From positions 186,001-250,000 of the forward strand of contig CAWAWG010000016.1 of NCBI GenBank assembly GCA_963785645.1: a stretch of 64,000 bases of DNA, in the 5' to 3' direction. The stretch comes from Trebonia sp963785645. Lineage in GTDB: Bacteria > Actinomycetota > Actinomycetes > Streptosporangiales > Streptosporangiaceae. Under the pieces are notes generated by a model. The model had not been told where the DNA came from, ran no database searches, and saw nothing but the letters and a program-made list of their open reading frames with translations. Below, one piece after another: positions 9,229-19,590 of the stretch. The translations under genes were made by a program, and so were the position numbers. Within the stretch, counting starts at the first letter, position 1. Each line of letters starts with the position of its first letter.

Positions 9229-12067
9229 ATGGCTACGCTCGCAGGCATGAACCCCCACAATCTGGTCGGCCGGGTCAGTCCGCTGGAGATCCTGAGCGGC
9301 ATGAAGGCGGCGCTGGCGGAAGGTGTCGGCGGCACCGTCCTCGTGCAGGGCGAGCAGGGGATCGGGAAGACCGAGTTGCTGCGCGCCAGCCTGGCGGGCG
9401 GATCCGCCTACCGGCTCTTGTGGGGTGCCGCCGACCAGCTCGGGCAGCCTGTCCCGCTGACCCTGATAAGGCAGTGCCTGGCCGACGCGGCCGCAGAGCC
9501 CGCTGGTCAGGTCCCCGGCGGGGGCTGGGAGTCGGGGGTTTTCTCCGGCGATCCCGTCCTTGCCGCCACGGAGGAGATCCTGGCGACGGTGGACCGGCTG
9601 TGCGCGTCGTCGCCGGTGGTGCTGGTAGCGGAGGACCTCCAGTGGGCGGACGAGGCGAGTGTCCTCGCGTGGTACCGGCTGAGCCGGGCCGCCAGCCAGT
9701 TGCCGCTGCTGCTGGTGGGCTCGTTTCGGTCGGAAAGCGACAGGGACGACATGGCACGGCTGCGCCGCAGCCTGACGGCCCACCGCGGTACGGTGATCGA
9801 ACTCGGGCCGCTTACCCAGTCGGAGACGGACGATCTCGCGGAGCGGCTCGTCGGGGCGCAGCCGGGGAAGCGGCTGGCCAGCCTGCTTGGCTGGGCGGGC
9901 GGCAACCCGCTGTACGCACGCGAGCTCGTGGACGGGCTGGCGCGGGACGGGCGGATCCTGGTCGAGGCGGGGATCGCGGAGCTGACGGGCGGCCAGGGAC
10001 TCGCGCCGGTACCTGAGTCGGCGTCGGCCGCGGTCGCGGAGCGACTGGCGCACTTGACCGGGGACACGACCGGGGTGCTGCGCTGGGCCGCGGTGCTCGG
10101 CACCGAATTCTCGGTGACCGACCTGGCGGTGGTGACCAGCCGCCCGGTGGGGGACCTGATCGGCATCGTCGGCGGCGCACAGGCAGCGGGCGTGGTCGCC
10201 GACGGCGACCACGGGCTGGCATTCCGCCATGGCCTGATCCGCCAGGTGCTCTACGAGCAGATGCCGGCGACACTTCGCGCCACCATGCACAGGCAGGCCG
10301 CGGAGGCCCTCGCGGCGGCCGGCGCGCCTCCGGAACGGGTAGCCGCCCAGCTCATCGCCGCGGTCGGTCCTGGCACGGGGCAGGAGGGGGCACAGCCGTG
10401 GGTGCTTGAGTGGCTGGCCCATCACTCACCCATACTCGCTTACCGCGCTCCGCGGGTCGCAGCCGACCTGCTCCGCTCGGTCCTTGTCCAGCTGCCGTCC
10501 GGCGATCCCCGGCGCGGGCAGCTTGAGGCGAGCCTGCTGACTCCGCTGTTCCTGATCGGCCAGGACGGCGAAGTCGAGCAGGTCGGCCGCCGTCTGCTGG
10601 CCGCGGCCGACGACCCGGACCTGAGCTGGCTGGTCGCTTACTCCATGATCAGGGCCGGGCGGGCGGCCGAGGCGGCCGCTGTCCTGCGCGAGGCGCAGGA
10701 CAGCGGCCGCCTCACCCGCGTGCAGGACGCGCGGCTGAGCGCGCTGAGCGGAAACACACTGGCCGTGCTCGGCCGCGTCGACCAGGCCGCCGAGAAGGCG
10801 CGCGCCGCGCTGGCCGCCGGGCCGGCGACCCGCTGACCCAGGGTTTCGCGCACTACGTCCTATCCGCGCTGTCCTACATGAGCCGTGACAGCCGCGCCCG
10901 GCTCGACCACCTCGACCAGGGAATCGCCGCTGTCGGAGACGACAGCCGGCTCACCGACCTGCGGCTGCTGATGCAGGCCAACCGCACCAACGTGCTCTCC
11001 GATCTCGGCCGGACGAAGGCGGCGCTGGCGGACGGCCACGAGGCGGTCGTGCTCGGCGACCGTATCGGCGGCCCCCGGGTGTTCTGGGCACGGACCATGC
11101 TGGCGATCGTCTACTACACGTCCGGCCTGTGGAGCGACGCGCTCACCGAGATCGAGCCGGCGTTTGACAGCGAGATCAGCGGCTACATCGGGATCTACGC
11201 TCACGCGCTCGCCGCGCTCATCGCGGCCCGCCGCGATGACGGGGACGATGCCGCCAGGCACCTGAGCGTCGTCCCGGCCTCGACCGAGTGGGTAAAGCGG
11301 GCCGGCCCCAGGCACTGCACGGCCCGATGCTGGCCCGGGCGGTCGCGGCCGAGCAGCGGGGCGACACGGACGACGCCGTCGCGGAGCTCGCCCGGTGCCT
11401 CGACCCGGACCTGGGGAAGATGATGCCGATGAGGCACGTACTGCTCCCGGACCTCACGCGGCTGGCGCTCGACGCCGGCGACTCCGGGCTGGCGCACGCG
11501 GCGGCCCGCGCGGCCGCCGGGGAAGCCGAGCGTGAGCCGCTGGCGTGGAAGCGGTCGGTCGCGGATCACTGCCGGGGACTGGCCGAGCGGAGTGCGCCGA
11601 TGGTCCTCGCGGCCGCCGACTCCGCCAGGGCCGCGGGCCGGGCACTCGAATACGGCGAGGCCCTTGAGAATGCCGCGGTCCTGGCGGCAGCCGGCCAGGA
11701 TGAGGCGACGGCGAGGAAGCTGGCCGCGCAGGCGATGCGCCAGTACGTGCGACTGGGCGCGCACTGGCACGTCCGCCGGGCCGGCGAGCGGCTCCGGGCC
11801 CACGGCGTGCGGCAGGCGCCGCGGGTCTCCCGGGCTCGGCCGAGCGTCGGGTGGGCTGCGCTCACGCCAACCGAGGTAAAGGTCGCTCACCTGGTCGCGC
11901 AGGGCCTGTCCAACCCCGACATCGCCGCCCGGCTGTACCTGTCCCGTAACACCGTTCAGACCCACGTCTCGCATATCCTGGCCAAACTCGAAGCGCCTTC
12001 TCGCGTCGAGATCATCCACCTGGCCGCGGCGCATTCGCCAGCGGGCCAGGATGACCAGCTCAGGTAG
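9229..12067 (+). CDS. LAL-family giant LuxR regulator, LAL2, two apparent frameshifts
   Basis: About 945 aa after correction; paralogue of LAL1. Walker A GEQGIGKTELL is near residue 42-52, Walker B VVLVAEDLQWADE near 135, and a C-terminal LuxR HTH (LTPTEVKVAHLVAQGLSN) sits near 11863-12030. The frame breaks near 10830 (the first frame stops after GPATR, the TPR-like region continues in another frame) and again near 11290-11320. Both breaks are in G/C runs and the downstream domains match LAL1 in order, so I read this as one gene. Start ATG 9229 has AGGAG only 3 nt upstream; ATG 9247 is an alternative. Confidence 0.85.
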
Positions 12068-12280
12068 GCATCATGACGGCGGATTTCGTTCAACTGCTAT
12101 TACCCGTCGCCGGCCTGACGTGATACGCCGACGTCGCGTCTAGGGTGCTAGCATGACCTTTAACGACGTCAGTTCGAACGCGGTATTGGGCAATCGGAGA
12201 CCGCCACGCGCGAAGCCCTCTCTTCGGGCAATGAACGAAGAGGGCCGCTGTCCAGGGGTTGCTTGGTGACGGGAGCTTTG

Positions 12281-13234
12281 GTGGATCAATCGACTATGAG
12301 CCGTGCGTTTATCGTCAGCAACGGCAGGTGTGGGTCGACAATGCTTTCCGATCTCATTGACAGACATCCCCACACGCTCTCGGCTCAGGAATTCCTGCTT
12401 TGCTTTGATGAATTCACGCACGAGAAGCTGAAACAACAGGTGACCGGTGAGACATACTGGCACATGATGAGCGGCCCGTCCCCCGAGACTCAACTCCTCA
12501 CCGGCCTTGGCATCAGAATTCCTGAATTCCGCTACCCGGATGACGGGCGGTGGAGCGACGATCTGGGTAACCTTCCGCGCATTCTGCAGGCGACCCTGCC
12601 CGCGGCGTCAGTCCAGCCCGACGACCTGTTCGATCTTCTTGCCGTTGAAGTGCCTCGCTTTCCAACCCAGTCGGTGGCTGAGCATCACCTCGCATTCCTT
12701 GATCTGCTGGCGACCACGACCGGTCACCGGCGCTGGGTCGAGCGTTCCGGCATGTCAACACCGATGCTCCCGGGACTGATTCGAGCTTACCCGACCGCCA
12801 AGTTCGTCTACTTGACACGCAATATAGAGGCCAACGCCCGCTCCATGAGCCGGCATCCCATGTTTCAATTGATGAGCCTCCAATTCGAGGTTCGAAGTGG
12901 ACGCCACCCGGACATAAGTTTTGATGAATTTCTCGACAAAAGGCCTACTTACTACATGGAAACGGGAGATCTGTTCCAGGAGGGCCTGAGCGCCGAGATG
13001 CTCGAGGAGCGAGGCAAGCAGCAGGACCGCTTTATTCTGCTGTGCTCTTTCCTGAACAAAATGGCTGAAAAGGCTATCGCCGACATCCCCGCGCGAAATC
13101 TGCTGAAAGTCACCTACGAACAGCTAGTGGCCAATCCGGTCGGCCAGCTCAGGCGCGTCGGTCGCTTTCTAGATTTCGAGGACTGGCCAGCCTGGGCTGA
13201 ACAGGTTGCCCCCCAGATTGAAACGCGGCACTGA
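12281..13234 (+). CDS. PAPS-dependent sulfotransferase (Stf0-like)
   Basis: About 317 aa. The 5'-phosphosulfate loop FIVSNGRCGSTML is near the N-terminus and the 3'-phosphate motif KFVYLTRNIEANARSMSRH is mid-protein; together these define PAPS-binding sulfotransferases, which sulfate hydroxyl groups of small molecules or sugars. GTG 12281 is chosen because GGGAG lies 5 nt upstream; TTG 12263 and ATG 12296 are alternatives. Lower GC than its neighbours, suggesting separate acquisition. Located between cluster regulators and a monooxygenase, so it may tailor the NRPS product (inference). Confidence 0.82.
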   Translation: MDQSTMSRAFIVSNGRCGSTMLSDLIDRHPHTLSAQEFLLCFDEFTHEKLKQQVTGETYWHMMSGPSPETQLLTGLGIRIPEFRYPDDGRWSDDLGNLPRILQATLPAASVQPDDLFDLLAVEVPRFPTQSVAEHHLAFLDLLATTTGHRRWVERSGMSTPMLPGLIRAYPTAKFVYLTRNIEANARSMSRHPMFQLMSLQFEVRSGRHPDISFDEFLDKRPTYYMETGDLFQEGLSAEMLEERGKQQDRFILLCSFLNKMAEKAIADIPARNLLKVTYEQLVANPVGQLRRVGRFLDFEDWPAWAEQVAPQIETRH

Positions 13235-13686
13235 CCTTAGTCGTTCAGGCATCTCAAGGGCGGATTACTGTCGACTGACGTTTTCTCGGCAGGACCGAAT
13301 CCGGCTGGTGCACGTTTCGAACAGGCACGACTCGGACACACGGCGTATAACGCACGTGCCCATTCACGGGGTGCCAGGAGTTGGCATCAGTTGAACGCGG
13401 GCTGAAACTTCACGCAACCCGATCGGCCGGTGTCACTGACACGTCGTCGCACCGTTCAAGATCCCCGTGTGGCGTTAGGCCGACTATGGCCGGCCTAACG
13501 CCACACGGGGAAGCGGCCGGGTCTGCCCCTACACCCACCTGGTAAGAATTCCCGGTAGGTATCCCGTCAGGTGCCGCAGCTTCCGCCGGGCGAGACCATC
13601 GCTGATGCGGTCGTAGCCGCTCGTCAGTTACCCGCGCAAAGCCAGGCACTGCCCGAATGCTCGCCATGCTTTTAGGGGAAGCCATC
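13235..13686. other. Gene-free region between sulfotransferase and monooxygenase
   Basis: 450 bp with no recognisable protein. It holds a strong hairpin at 13463-13510 and a single StrR-type half-site, CAGTTGAAC, at 13388-13396 with no matching left half. Confidence 0.55.
13463..13510 (+). terminator. Strong 19-bp hairpin
   Basis: Perfect 19-bp arms (13463-13481 and 13492-13510) with a 10-nt loop, 230 bp after the sulfotransferase stop and 177 bp before the next start. Likely a factor-independent, U-less terminator. Confidence 0.6.
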
Positions 13687-14883
13687 ATGACCGCTAACGG
13701 GCCGAAGATCTCATCGCACTGGCGGAGGCGATCGCACCATCCCTCACAGACCGGCAGGCGGAGACCGAGAAGCGCACCTTCTACGCGCCTGACGTTCACG
13801 AGCGGGTTCGCGAAGGCGGGTTTCTATCGAATCCTGGTGCCACGCCGGTACGGGGGGTACGAATACGGGATCGACACGTTCCTGCGTGTCTCGATGGCGC
13901 TCGCCCGCGGCTGCCCGTCTACTGGATGGATGTACTGCCTGGGCGCCGCGCACGCCCTCGTGGCGGCGACCTTCTTCGAAGAGCGGGCACAGGACGAGCT
14001 CTTCGCCGATACCGACTTCATCTGCCCGCTCCTGATCGTGCCGAACGGTGCCGCCCAGCGGGCCGGCGACGGCCACTGGACGCTCAGCGGAACCTGGAGC
14101 TACGCTTCCGGAGTTCCCTATGCCACGCACTTCATGGGCCACACGATGGTTTCGCCGCCAGGCGGCGGGGCGCCCGCTCCGATGATGTTCGCGGCGCCAC
14201 GCAGTTTGTGGCGGCGCCTCGATGACTGGGGCGGACAACTGGGGCTGAACGGCAGCGGATCGCACAGCATCCGCATGGACCACGGACGCATTCCGGGCTA
14301 CCTGACCGTTGGAAACACGCATATCAGCCAGACCTCGGTCGCCTACGGCACGCCGGGGACACGGCTGCACCGCAACCCCGAGTACGGCGGCGGTCCGCTC
14401 AGCTTCATGAACCTTGAGGTCGCCGCTCTGGCCGTGGGCATGGCGCAAGGTGCCCTGGACGCGTACGAGGAACTCATGCGCAAGCGGACGACGCTGGTAC
14501 CGCCGATCAGAAGCCGCGCTGAGGATCCCGACTACCAGGCCTGGTACGGTGAAGCCGCCGGGCTGATCGCGACCGCCGAAGCGGCGATGCTCAACACGGC
14601 CCAGCAGTGGCGTGAACTGTGCGGTCAAGGTCCTGGCGCGTTCACCCGGGCAGAGGATCTGCGGCTGAGCGCCGTCTGCCGTCACATCATCCAACTGTGC
14701 TGGCGCGCAGTCGAAGAATTCATCTTCCCCACCGCCGGTTCCAGCTCAGTGCGACAGGGCGAGCGGATCGAAAGAGTCTGGCGCGACATGTCGACGCTGC
14801 ACAGCCACTCAGGGATATCGGTCCTGCTGTCAACCGTGACACTTCGTGAATTTGCGCAGTCCCGCCTCGCGCCCAGTCGCTGA
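13687..14883 (+). CDS. Acyl-CoA-dehydrogenase-fold flavin monooxygenase/oxidase
   Basis: About 398 aa. The central and C-terminal regions match the class-D flavin monooxygenase/acyl-CoA dehydrogenase C-terminal-like family (HsaA, HpaB type): FYRILVPRRYGGYE, WTLSGTWSYASG, RLSAVCRHIIQLCWRAVEE. Such enzymes hydroxylate aromatic or N-containing substrates with reduced flavin from a partner reductase. ATG 13687 has AGGGGAAG upstream. Between about 13705 and 13820 another frame gives the better N-terminus (EDLIALAEAIAPSLTDRQ then HERVREGGF), so two compensating indels probably corrupt the first 45 residues of this reading. A candidate tailoring enzyme for the NRPS product. Confidence 0.75.
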   Translation: MTANGPKISSHWRRRSHHPSQTGRRRPRSAPSTRLTFTSGFAKAGFYRILVPRRYGGYEYGIDTFLRVSMALARGCPSTGWMYCLGAAHALVAATFFEERAQDELFADTDFICPLLIVPNGAAQRAGDGHWTLSGTWSYASGVPYATHFMGHTMVSPPGGGAPAPMMFAAPRSLWRRLDDWGGQLGLNGSGSHSIRMDHGRIPGYLTVGNTHISQTSVAYGTPGTRLHRNPEYGGGPLSFMNLEVAALAVGMAQGALDAYEELMRKRTTLVPPIRSRAEDPDYQAWYGEAAGLIATAEAAMLNTAQQWRELCGQGPGAFTRAEDLRLSAVCRHIIQLCWRAVEEFIFPTAGSSSVRQGERIERVWRDMSTLHSHSGISVLLSTVTLREFAQSRLAPSR

Positions 14884-14935
14884 ATACGATTACCTGGGGA
14901 CGCGGAAGCTGAACACCGGTCAGGCGGGCGGCCTG

Positions 14936-15865
14936 CTAGCCCACAGGGTCTTTCTGCTGCTGAATCCGTGAGTAGTCGCTGAGCCAGCCGGTCGCCAGGT
15001 AATCGTCGCGCCAGCTGAAGACCGCCGCGCCGGACTGGCCGACCCCCGGGTCATCCGGGTGCGGCACGGGCAGCGCGGCGGCGGCGTAACCGCGTTTGAG
15101 CGGCGTGACCTGGTAAGCGGATCCAGTCCAGACGGCCAGCACAGATCCGGCGGGGCCCCGCGCGCGTGCCTCGTTTCCCGTTACGTCGATGGCCGCCGAG
15201 GTTGCGCGGTCCCTGAGGAACTCCGCGTATTCGGCCTCGTCGAGCTCGCAGTCCGCCGGCCGGCCCGCGGCCGTCCAGTCGGGGCTCAGGTAACCGCGCG
15301 CGCGGGCCGCGCTCCACAGCTTCGGCACCAGCGCAGGGGCCTTCGGGGGCGACGCCATCTGCTCGCAGGCCCACAGCAGCCGGCCGGACCCGCGCGGCGG
15401 CTGGAGCATCCGCCACCTGATCCGCAGCTCGAGATCCGCGGCCACGACCGCGCACCACGGGTGGACGGTGCCGAAACGGGCCTGGCTGGCGATCCAGTGC
15501 AGGTAACGCGGCGCCTCCTCGAGGATCTGGTACATCGCCGTGTACGGGACGCCGCTGATCTGCCTGACACCGGGGCGGAACGCCTCCGGTGATCTCGCGA
15601 CCGTCAGCAGTGCCGCCCGGGCCAGGTCTCCGGGCTGCGGGCCGCTGCCCGCTCCGACGGAAGAGACCCGCCGTCCGGTGTCATGGGCGGCCAGCAGCCG
15701 CACGAGCGCGGCCCGCGCGTCATCGCCCACCCGTTCCCTGGCCAGCTTCGGCACGACGGCGGCGAGGACGGCGGCGAGCGCCGCCTCGGCCTGGTCAGCG
15801 GACCCGGGGACCGCCACGTCGCCCAGCGCTGCGCGGAGGCTGTCACAGACCACCGACGGCACCAT
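14936..15865 (-). CDS. Unknown protein coupled to the DEVH helicase
   Basis: 309 aa, not recognised. Alanine-rich helical N-terminal half (ADQAEAALAAVLAAVVPKL), then a more structured part with VPYTAMYQILEEAPRYLHWI, VAADLELRIRWRML and a C-terminal WRDDYLATGWLSDYSRI. No signal peptide or membrane segment. Its ATG at 15865 lies 23 bp inside the end of the helicase gene in another frame, so the two are almost certainly translated from one message and likely act together. No nuclease motif is evident by eye. Confidence 0.65.
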   Translation of the reverse strand: MVPSVVCDSLRAALGDVAVPGSADQAEAALAAVLAAVVPKLARERVGDDARAALVRLLAAHDTGRRVSSVGAGSGPQPGDLARAALLTVARSPEAFRPGVRQISGVPYTAMYQILEEAPRYLHWIASQARFGTVHPWCAVVAADLELRIRWRMLQPPRGSGRLLWACEQMASPPKAPALVPKLWSAARARGYLSPDWTAAGRPADCELDEAEYAEFLRDRATSAAIDVTGNEARARGPAGSVLAVWTGSAYQVTPLKRGYAAAALPVPHPDDPGVGQSGAAVFSWRDDYLATGWLSDYSRIQQQKDPVG

Positions 15866-17606
15866 GAGCCTGCGCGGTCAGCCTGCCGAGCTCGGTTGGC
15901 TCCAGTCCCTGTTCGCTGCTGCTCAGCATCCCCGCGGAGTTCAGGAAGCCGACCGCCTTGCGCAGCGGCGCGGTGCTCCGGCTGCCCTGGTGGTAAGCCA
16001 GGGTCTGCACCCACCAGCGCTCGGCCTCGCTGCCGGGTGGCGATGCTCCCTCTGGACGGCCTCGCCGAGCACGTGATCGGGGAGGCTGCCCTGAATCCGC
16101 GAACGCACCGTGTGCCCGGTGACCAGCTTCGACTGCCAGCCCGCCCGCTCGCGCTCATCGGTGATCAGGAACGCCCAGCCGTTGTCCTCCCCCGCCCCGA
16201 CCCGGCCGGCCCGGCCGAACATCTGCTGCACCGTGGCCACGTCCAGCGTGCCCAGCCCGATCTGCGTGTCCTGGACGATCACGGCGCGGGCCGGCAGGTT
16301 CACCCCCGCGGCCACCGTCGAGGTCGCGATGAGAACATCCGTCTCCTTCCGGCGGAACGCCCGCTCGGCGTCCTTCCGGTACTCCCACCCCTGAAAGTGG
16401 AGGCCGACCCGGGCCTCGCGGCAGACCTGCTGCAGGCGCTGCGTGTCGTCCTGGCGCACGCCCGAGACGTCGACGCCCCGGCTGCCCGCGATCACCAGGG
16501 CAGTGCGCCGGACATTCCGCTTGCTGCCGCAGAAGACGATCACGCTGCCGCCGTCCCGCGTGACGAGCCCGGCGATCGCGGCCGCGAGGCGGGTGCGCGC
16601 CGCCTCCGCCACGGCGAAATCCGCGTGCGCCGCGATCAGCGGCAGCTGCCAGGTCAGGCGGCTCGGCCGCCATGACGTCCGCAGCAGCCTCGGCGCGCAG
16701 CCAGTCCGCGATCTGCTCGGCGTTGGACACGGTCGCCGACAGCCCCACGATGCGCGTGCCCGTCTCGCTGTCCCGGATCCGGGACAGCAGCGCCTCGAGG
16801 ACGGGGCCGCGGGCCGGATCGCCCAGCATGTGGACCTCGTCCACCACCAGCGCCCCGGCCCCGGCCAGCGTCTCCCGCAGCGAGGCGATCCGGCAGATGG
16901 CCTCGAACTTCTCCGTGGTCGACACCCACAGGTCAGCCTGCGCGATACGTTCCCTGTCGACGGCGTACTCACCCGACAGCCGCTCGACCCGCAGCCCCTG
17001 ACGGCGCCAGCCCGCGAGCTCACGGTCGAGCTCATCGGTGAGCGAGCGCTGCGGCACGAGCCAGGCCGCCTTGCGCTTCTGCCCGAGCACTGCCTTCAGG
17101 CACGCGGCCATCCCGATCACCGTCTTGCCCGCCCCGGTGGGCGCCACGACCAGCAGGTTCTCATCGTGCCCGAGAACCTCGGGCACGATGAGCGCCTGCG
17201 CCGGGTTGAGCGTGCTGAAGGGCAGGAACGCCGCCAGCGACGCCGGAACCGGCGTGCCCAGTGCCGCCTGCCCGGCCGGGAGCACCTGGTCCTGCCACAT
17301 GAGCTCGAAGGCGTCCCTGGCTCTGGCCGCGGTCGCTCCGGTTGCCTCGCCGTACGGCCCGGAGCCGGACTGGCTCAGCCGTGACCGCCGGGTGACCACC
17401 TCAAGGTGCCGCCCCTGGCCGGTAATCACCTCGTCTTCCAGCAGGTACCTGACCTGGCGCACCTGAGCGCCCACGTCAGCGAGCTTGCCCGCCAGGGATT
17501 CGAACTCGTCACCTTCTGGCAGCAGGATACGCAGGTCGGTACCCGCGGGCACGACGGGGAGTTCTCCGGCCGGGTCAGTGAGCTTAAACCACGCGATCCC
17601 CGCCAT
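15843..17606 (-). CDS. DEVH-box superfamily 2 helicase (Ski2/Hel308-like), apparent frameshifts
   Basis: About 587 aa after two frame corrections (near 16670 and near 16050). Residues 1-130 are an extension of unknown function. The helicase motifs appear in order: Q-motif-like FSTLNPAQ, Walker A APTGAGKT (Lys161), DEVH (about 263), SATVSN, FCGSKRN, DVLIATSTVAAGVNLPA (motif V) and QMFGRAGRVG (motif VI). The C-terminus (WWVQTLAYHQGSRSTAPLRK) is winged-helix-like and ends at 15843. ATG 17606 begins MAGIAWFKLTD. ATP-dependent nucleic-acid unwinding is expected; the role with its coupled partner is unknown. It begins directly against the truncated end of the NRPS. Confidence 0.8.
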
Positions 17607-17704
17607 TGCACCATTCTGCCCGAGCCGGGCGCGCCGCACGCCGAAGACGACCAAGCGCGCGGGCCGCCGGTCATCCCTGGCGGCACCGGCCGCCCGCCCC
17701 GGGC

Positions 17705-19590
17705 CGAGCGCTCCATGAGGACCGCGACCCGTCGCCCGGCCCGATTCCGTGGGCGGTCAGGTGCTTGCGAGCTGGTTGGCGCGGACGTTCAGTTCACCGT
17801 AGGCGGTGTGCCGTCCGGCGTCGGTGACGGGGACGTGTTCCGGACCAGGCGCGACGCGGGCCCCGAAGAGCTCCGCGATGCCCCGCTCCGCCACGTCCAG
17901 AAAGGTGGCATTGTACCGCTCCAGGATCTCCTGCCGCTCGTCGCTGTCGAGGATGCCGAGCTGGTCAACCGGCAGGGAGCGCCTTGCACCGGCCCGTTTC
18001 TGAGCGCCCCCTGGTTGCGGGTAAGACCCCGTACCAGCTAGTTCCGTGCCCTCAGGCACTGTGTCCTCGACCACCCGGCCCTCGAACACCGAGGCAAGCT
18101 CGTCGGTGAGCCCGGCCACGGCAGTGACCAGCCAGCGGCAGACGTCTCGCGGCCTGATCGGCGCAACGGCCCGGGTGGTAACGGCCAGCCCCGTTCCCGT
18201 GTCGTCGACGGAGACAACGAGCGGGTACTTGGTCCGCTCCTGCGACAGCAGCAGTTCGATGCCGTCGAACGCGCCGGTCCCGGTATCCGCGGTCCCTGAG
18301 CCTGCCGGGGCCGAGTGCCGGTAGTTGAGCAGCGCCGTGAACAAGGGCGCGTCCGCGGACACACCGCTGGCCTGGTGCGCCGCCGAAAGCGGCGCGCCCT
18401 CGTGCGCGAGCAGCCGGGCGAGCTGAGCGTGCATGTGCCGCACGGCGTCTAGGGCGGTCAGCGCACCGACCGCGGTCCGCACCGGCAGCGTGTTGAGGAA
18501 CAGCCCGGGTACCCGGTCCGCGCCCGCCCCGGCCGCCGTGCGCGCGAACAGGAGGGTGCCGAAAACCACGTCGTCGCGCCCGGCCAGCGCGCCAACGAGC
18601 CGCGCGTAGGCGACGTGGAACAGCGTCGCGGGACTGACGCCAAGCTCACGGGCGCGCTCCCTGACCGCGGCGGTGAGGTTACCGTCCAGCTCGGTCCGCG
18701 ATTCGGTGACCGCCGTCCCGTCTCCGCGAACTTCGAGTATCCCGAACGGAGCCGTGGTTTCCGTAACGTCCACCAGCAGCTTGCCGAGGTACGCGGCGTG
18801 GTCAGGTTGATTCTCCCGCGCGCGCAGCCGGAACACGAAGTCGCGGAACGGCACCGGCTCCGGCAGCGTGCCTGCCTGCCCGGCGAGGACCGCGCGGACC
18901 TCGCCGAGCAGGATCTCCGTGGCAGTGTGGTCGTGGATCAGGTGATGGATGTCAAGCAGCGCGAGCCACCGGGCGCCGCCTCGCGCAGACTTGCGGCCGA
19001 GGACGGGGCTGCCGGGATCGACGGCCGCGTAGAGGTGAATGAGCGGCGCGCTGGTGACCGGCATGGTGGCCGGGCAGTCCGCCATCAGCCGCTGCGCAGC
19101 CGGCGCGGGCCCTGGTGGCAGCTCCACCTCGTGGGTGTGGACCGGGGCCCGGCGGAGCACGACCTGCACCGGTTCGGGGAGCCGGTGCCGGTGGAACGCG
19201 GTGCGCAGGATGTCGTGCCGGTCGACGACCCGCTGGAGCGCCGCCGTGAACGCGTCGAGCCTGGCCGCGGTCGTCAAACGCCAGGACGGTGCGAAGCACG
19301 TAGGCGTCGACGGCGCCGTCGGCGGCGAGCCGGTGCTGGAGGAAGATTCCTTCCTGAAGCGGGGCAACCGGGTAGATATCGGCGATGTTGGCGGCACCGC
19401 CTGCGGTACGGCCGGCGATCGCGGCGACCTGCTCCTGTGACAACTCGGCGAGCGGGAGCATGTCCGGGGTGATCGCCTGCGCGCCCTCGGGGATGCCGCG
19501 CCTCGGGACCGGGATCCGTCCGGCTTTGTCCCTGTTGCCGAGCTTGGTCTCGCCCGGTGCCGTTTCGCGGAACGGGTACGAGCGGCGAGC
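17705..19590 (-). other. NRPS B module 2 (C domain plus A-domain remnant)
   Basis: Begins with ADIYPVAPLQEGIFLQHRLA, the opening of condensation/epimerisation-type domains, and has an intact active site DIHHLIHDHTATEI. Ends with the A-domain entry ERYNATFLDVAERGIAELF and YGELNVRANQLA, then remnants only. The core from A2 to A6 is missing. Confidence 0.7.

Noticed and set aside
12088..13396. Complete StrR boxes upstream of the sulfotransferase and monooxygenase
   Set aside because: Only one half-site is present at each place; the expected second arm at N11 spacing does not match.
17485..17505. A GTTCGAATCC-like string (minus strand) resembling a tRNA T-arm
   Set aside because: It lies inside the helicase coding frame (GDEFESLAG) and no acceptor stem, D-arm or anticodon arm surrounds it.
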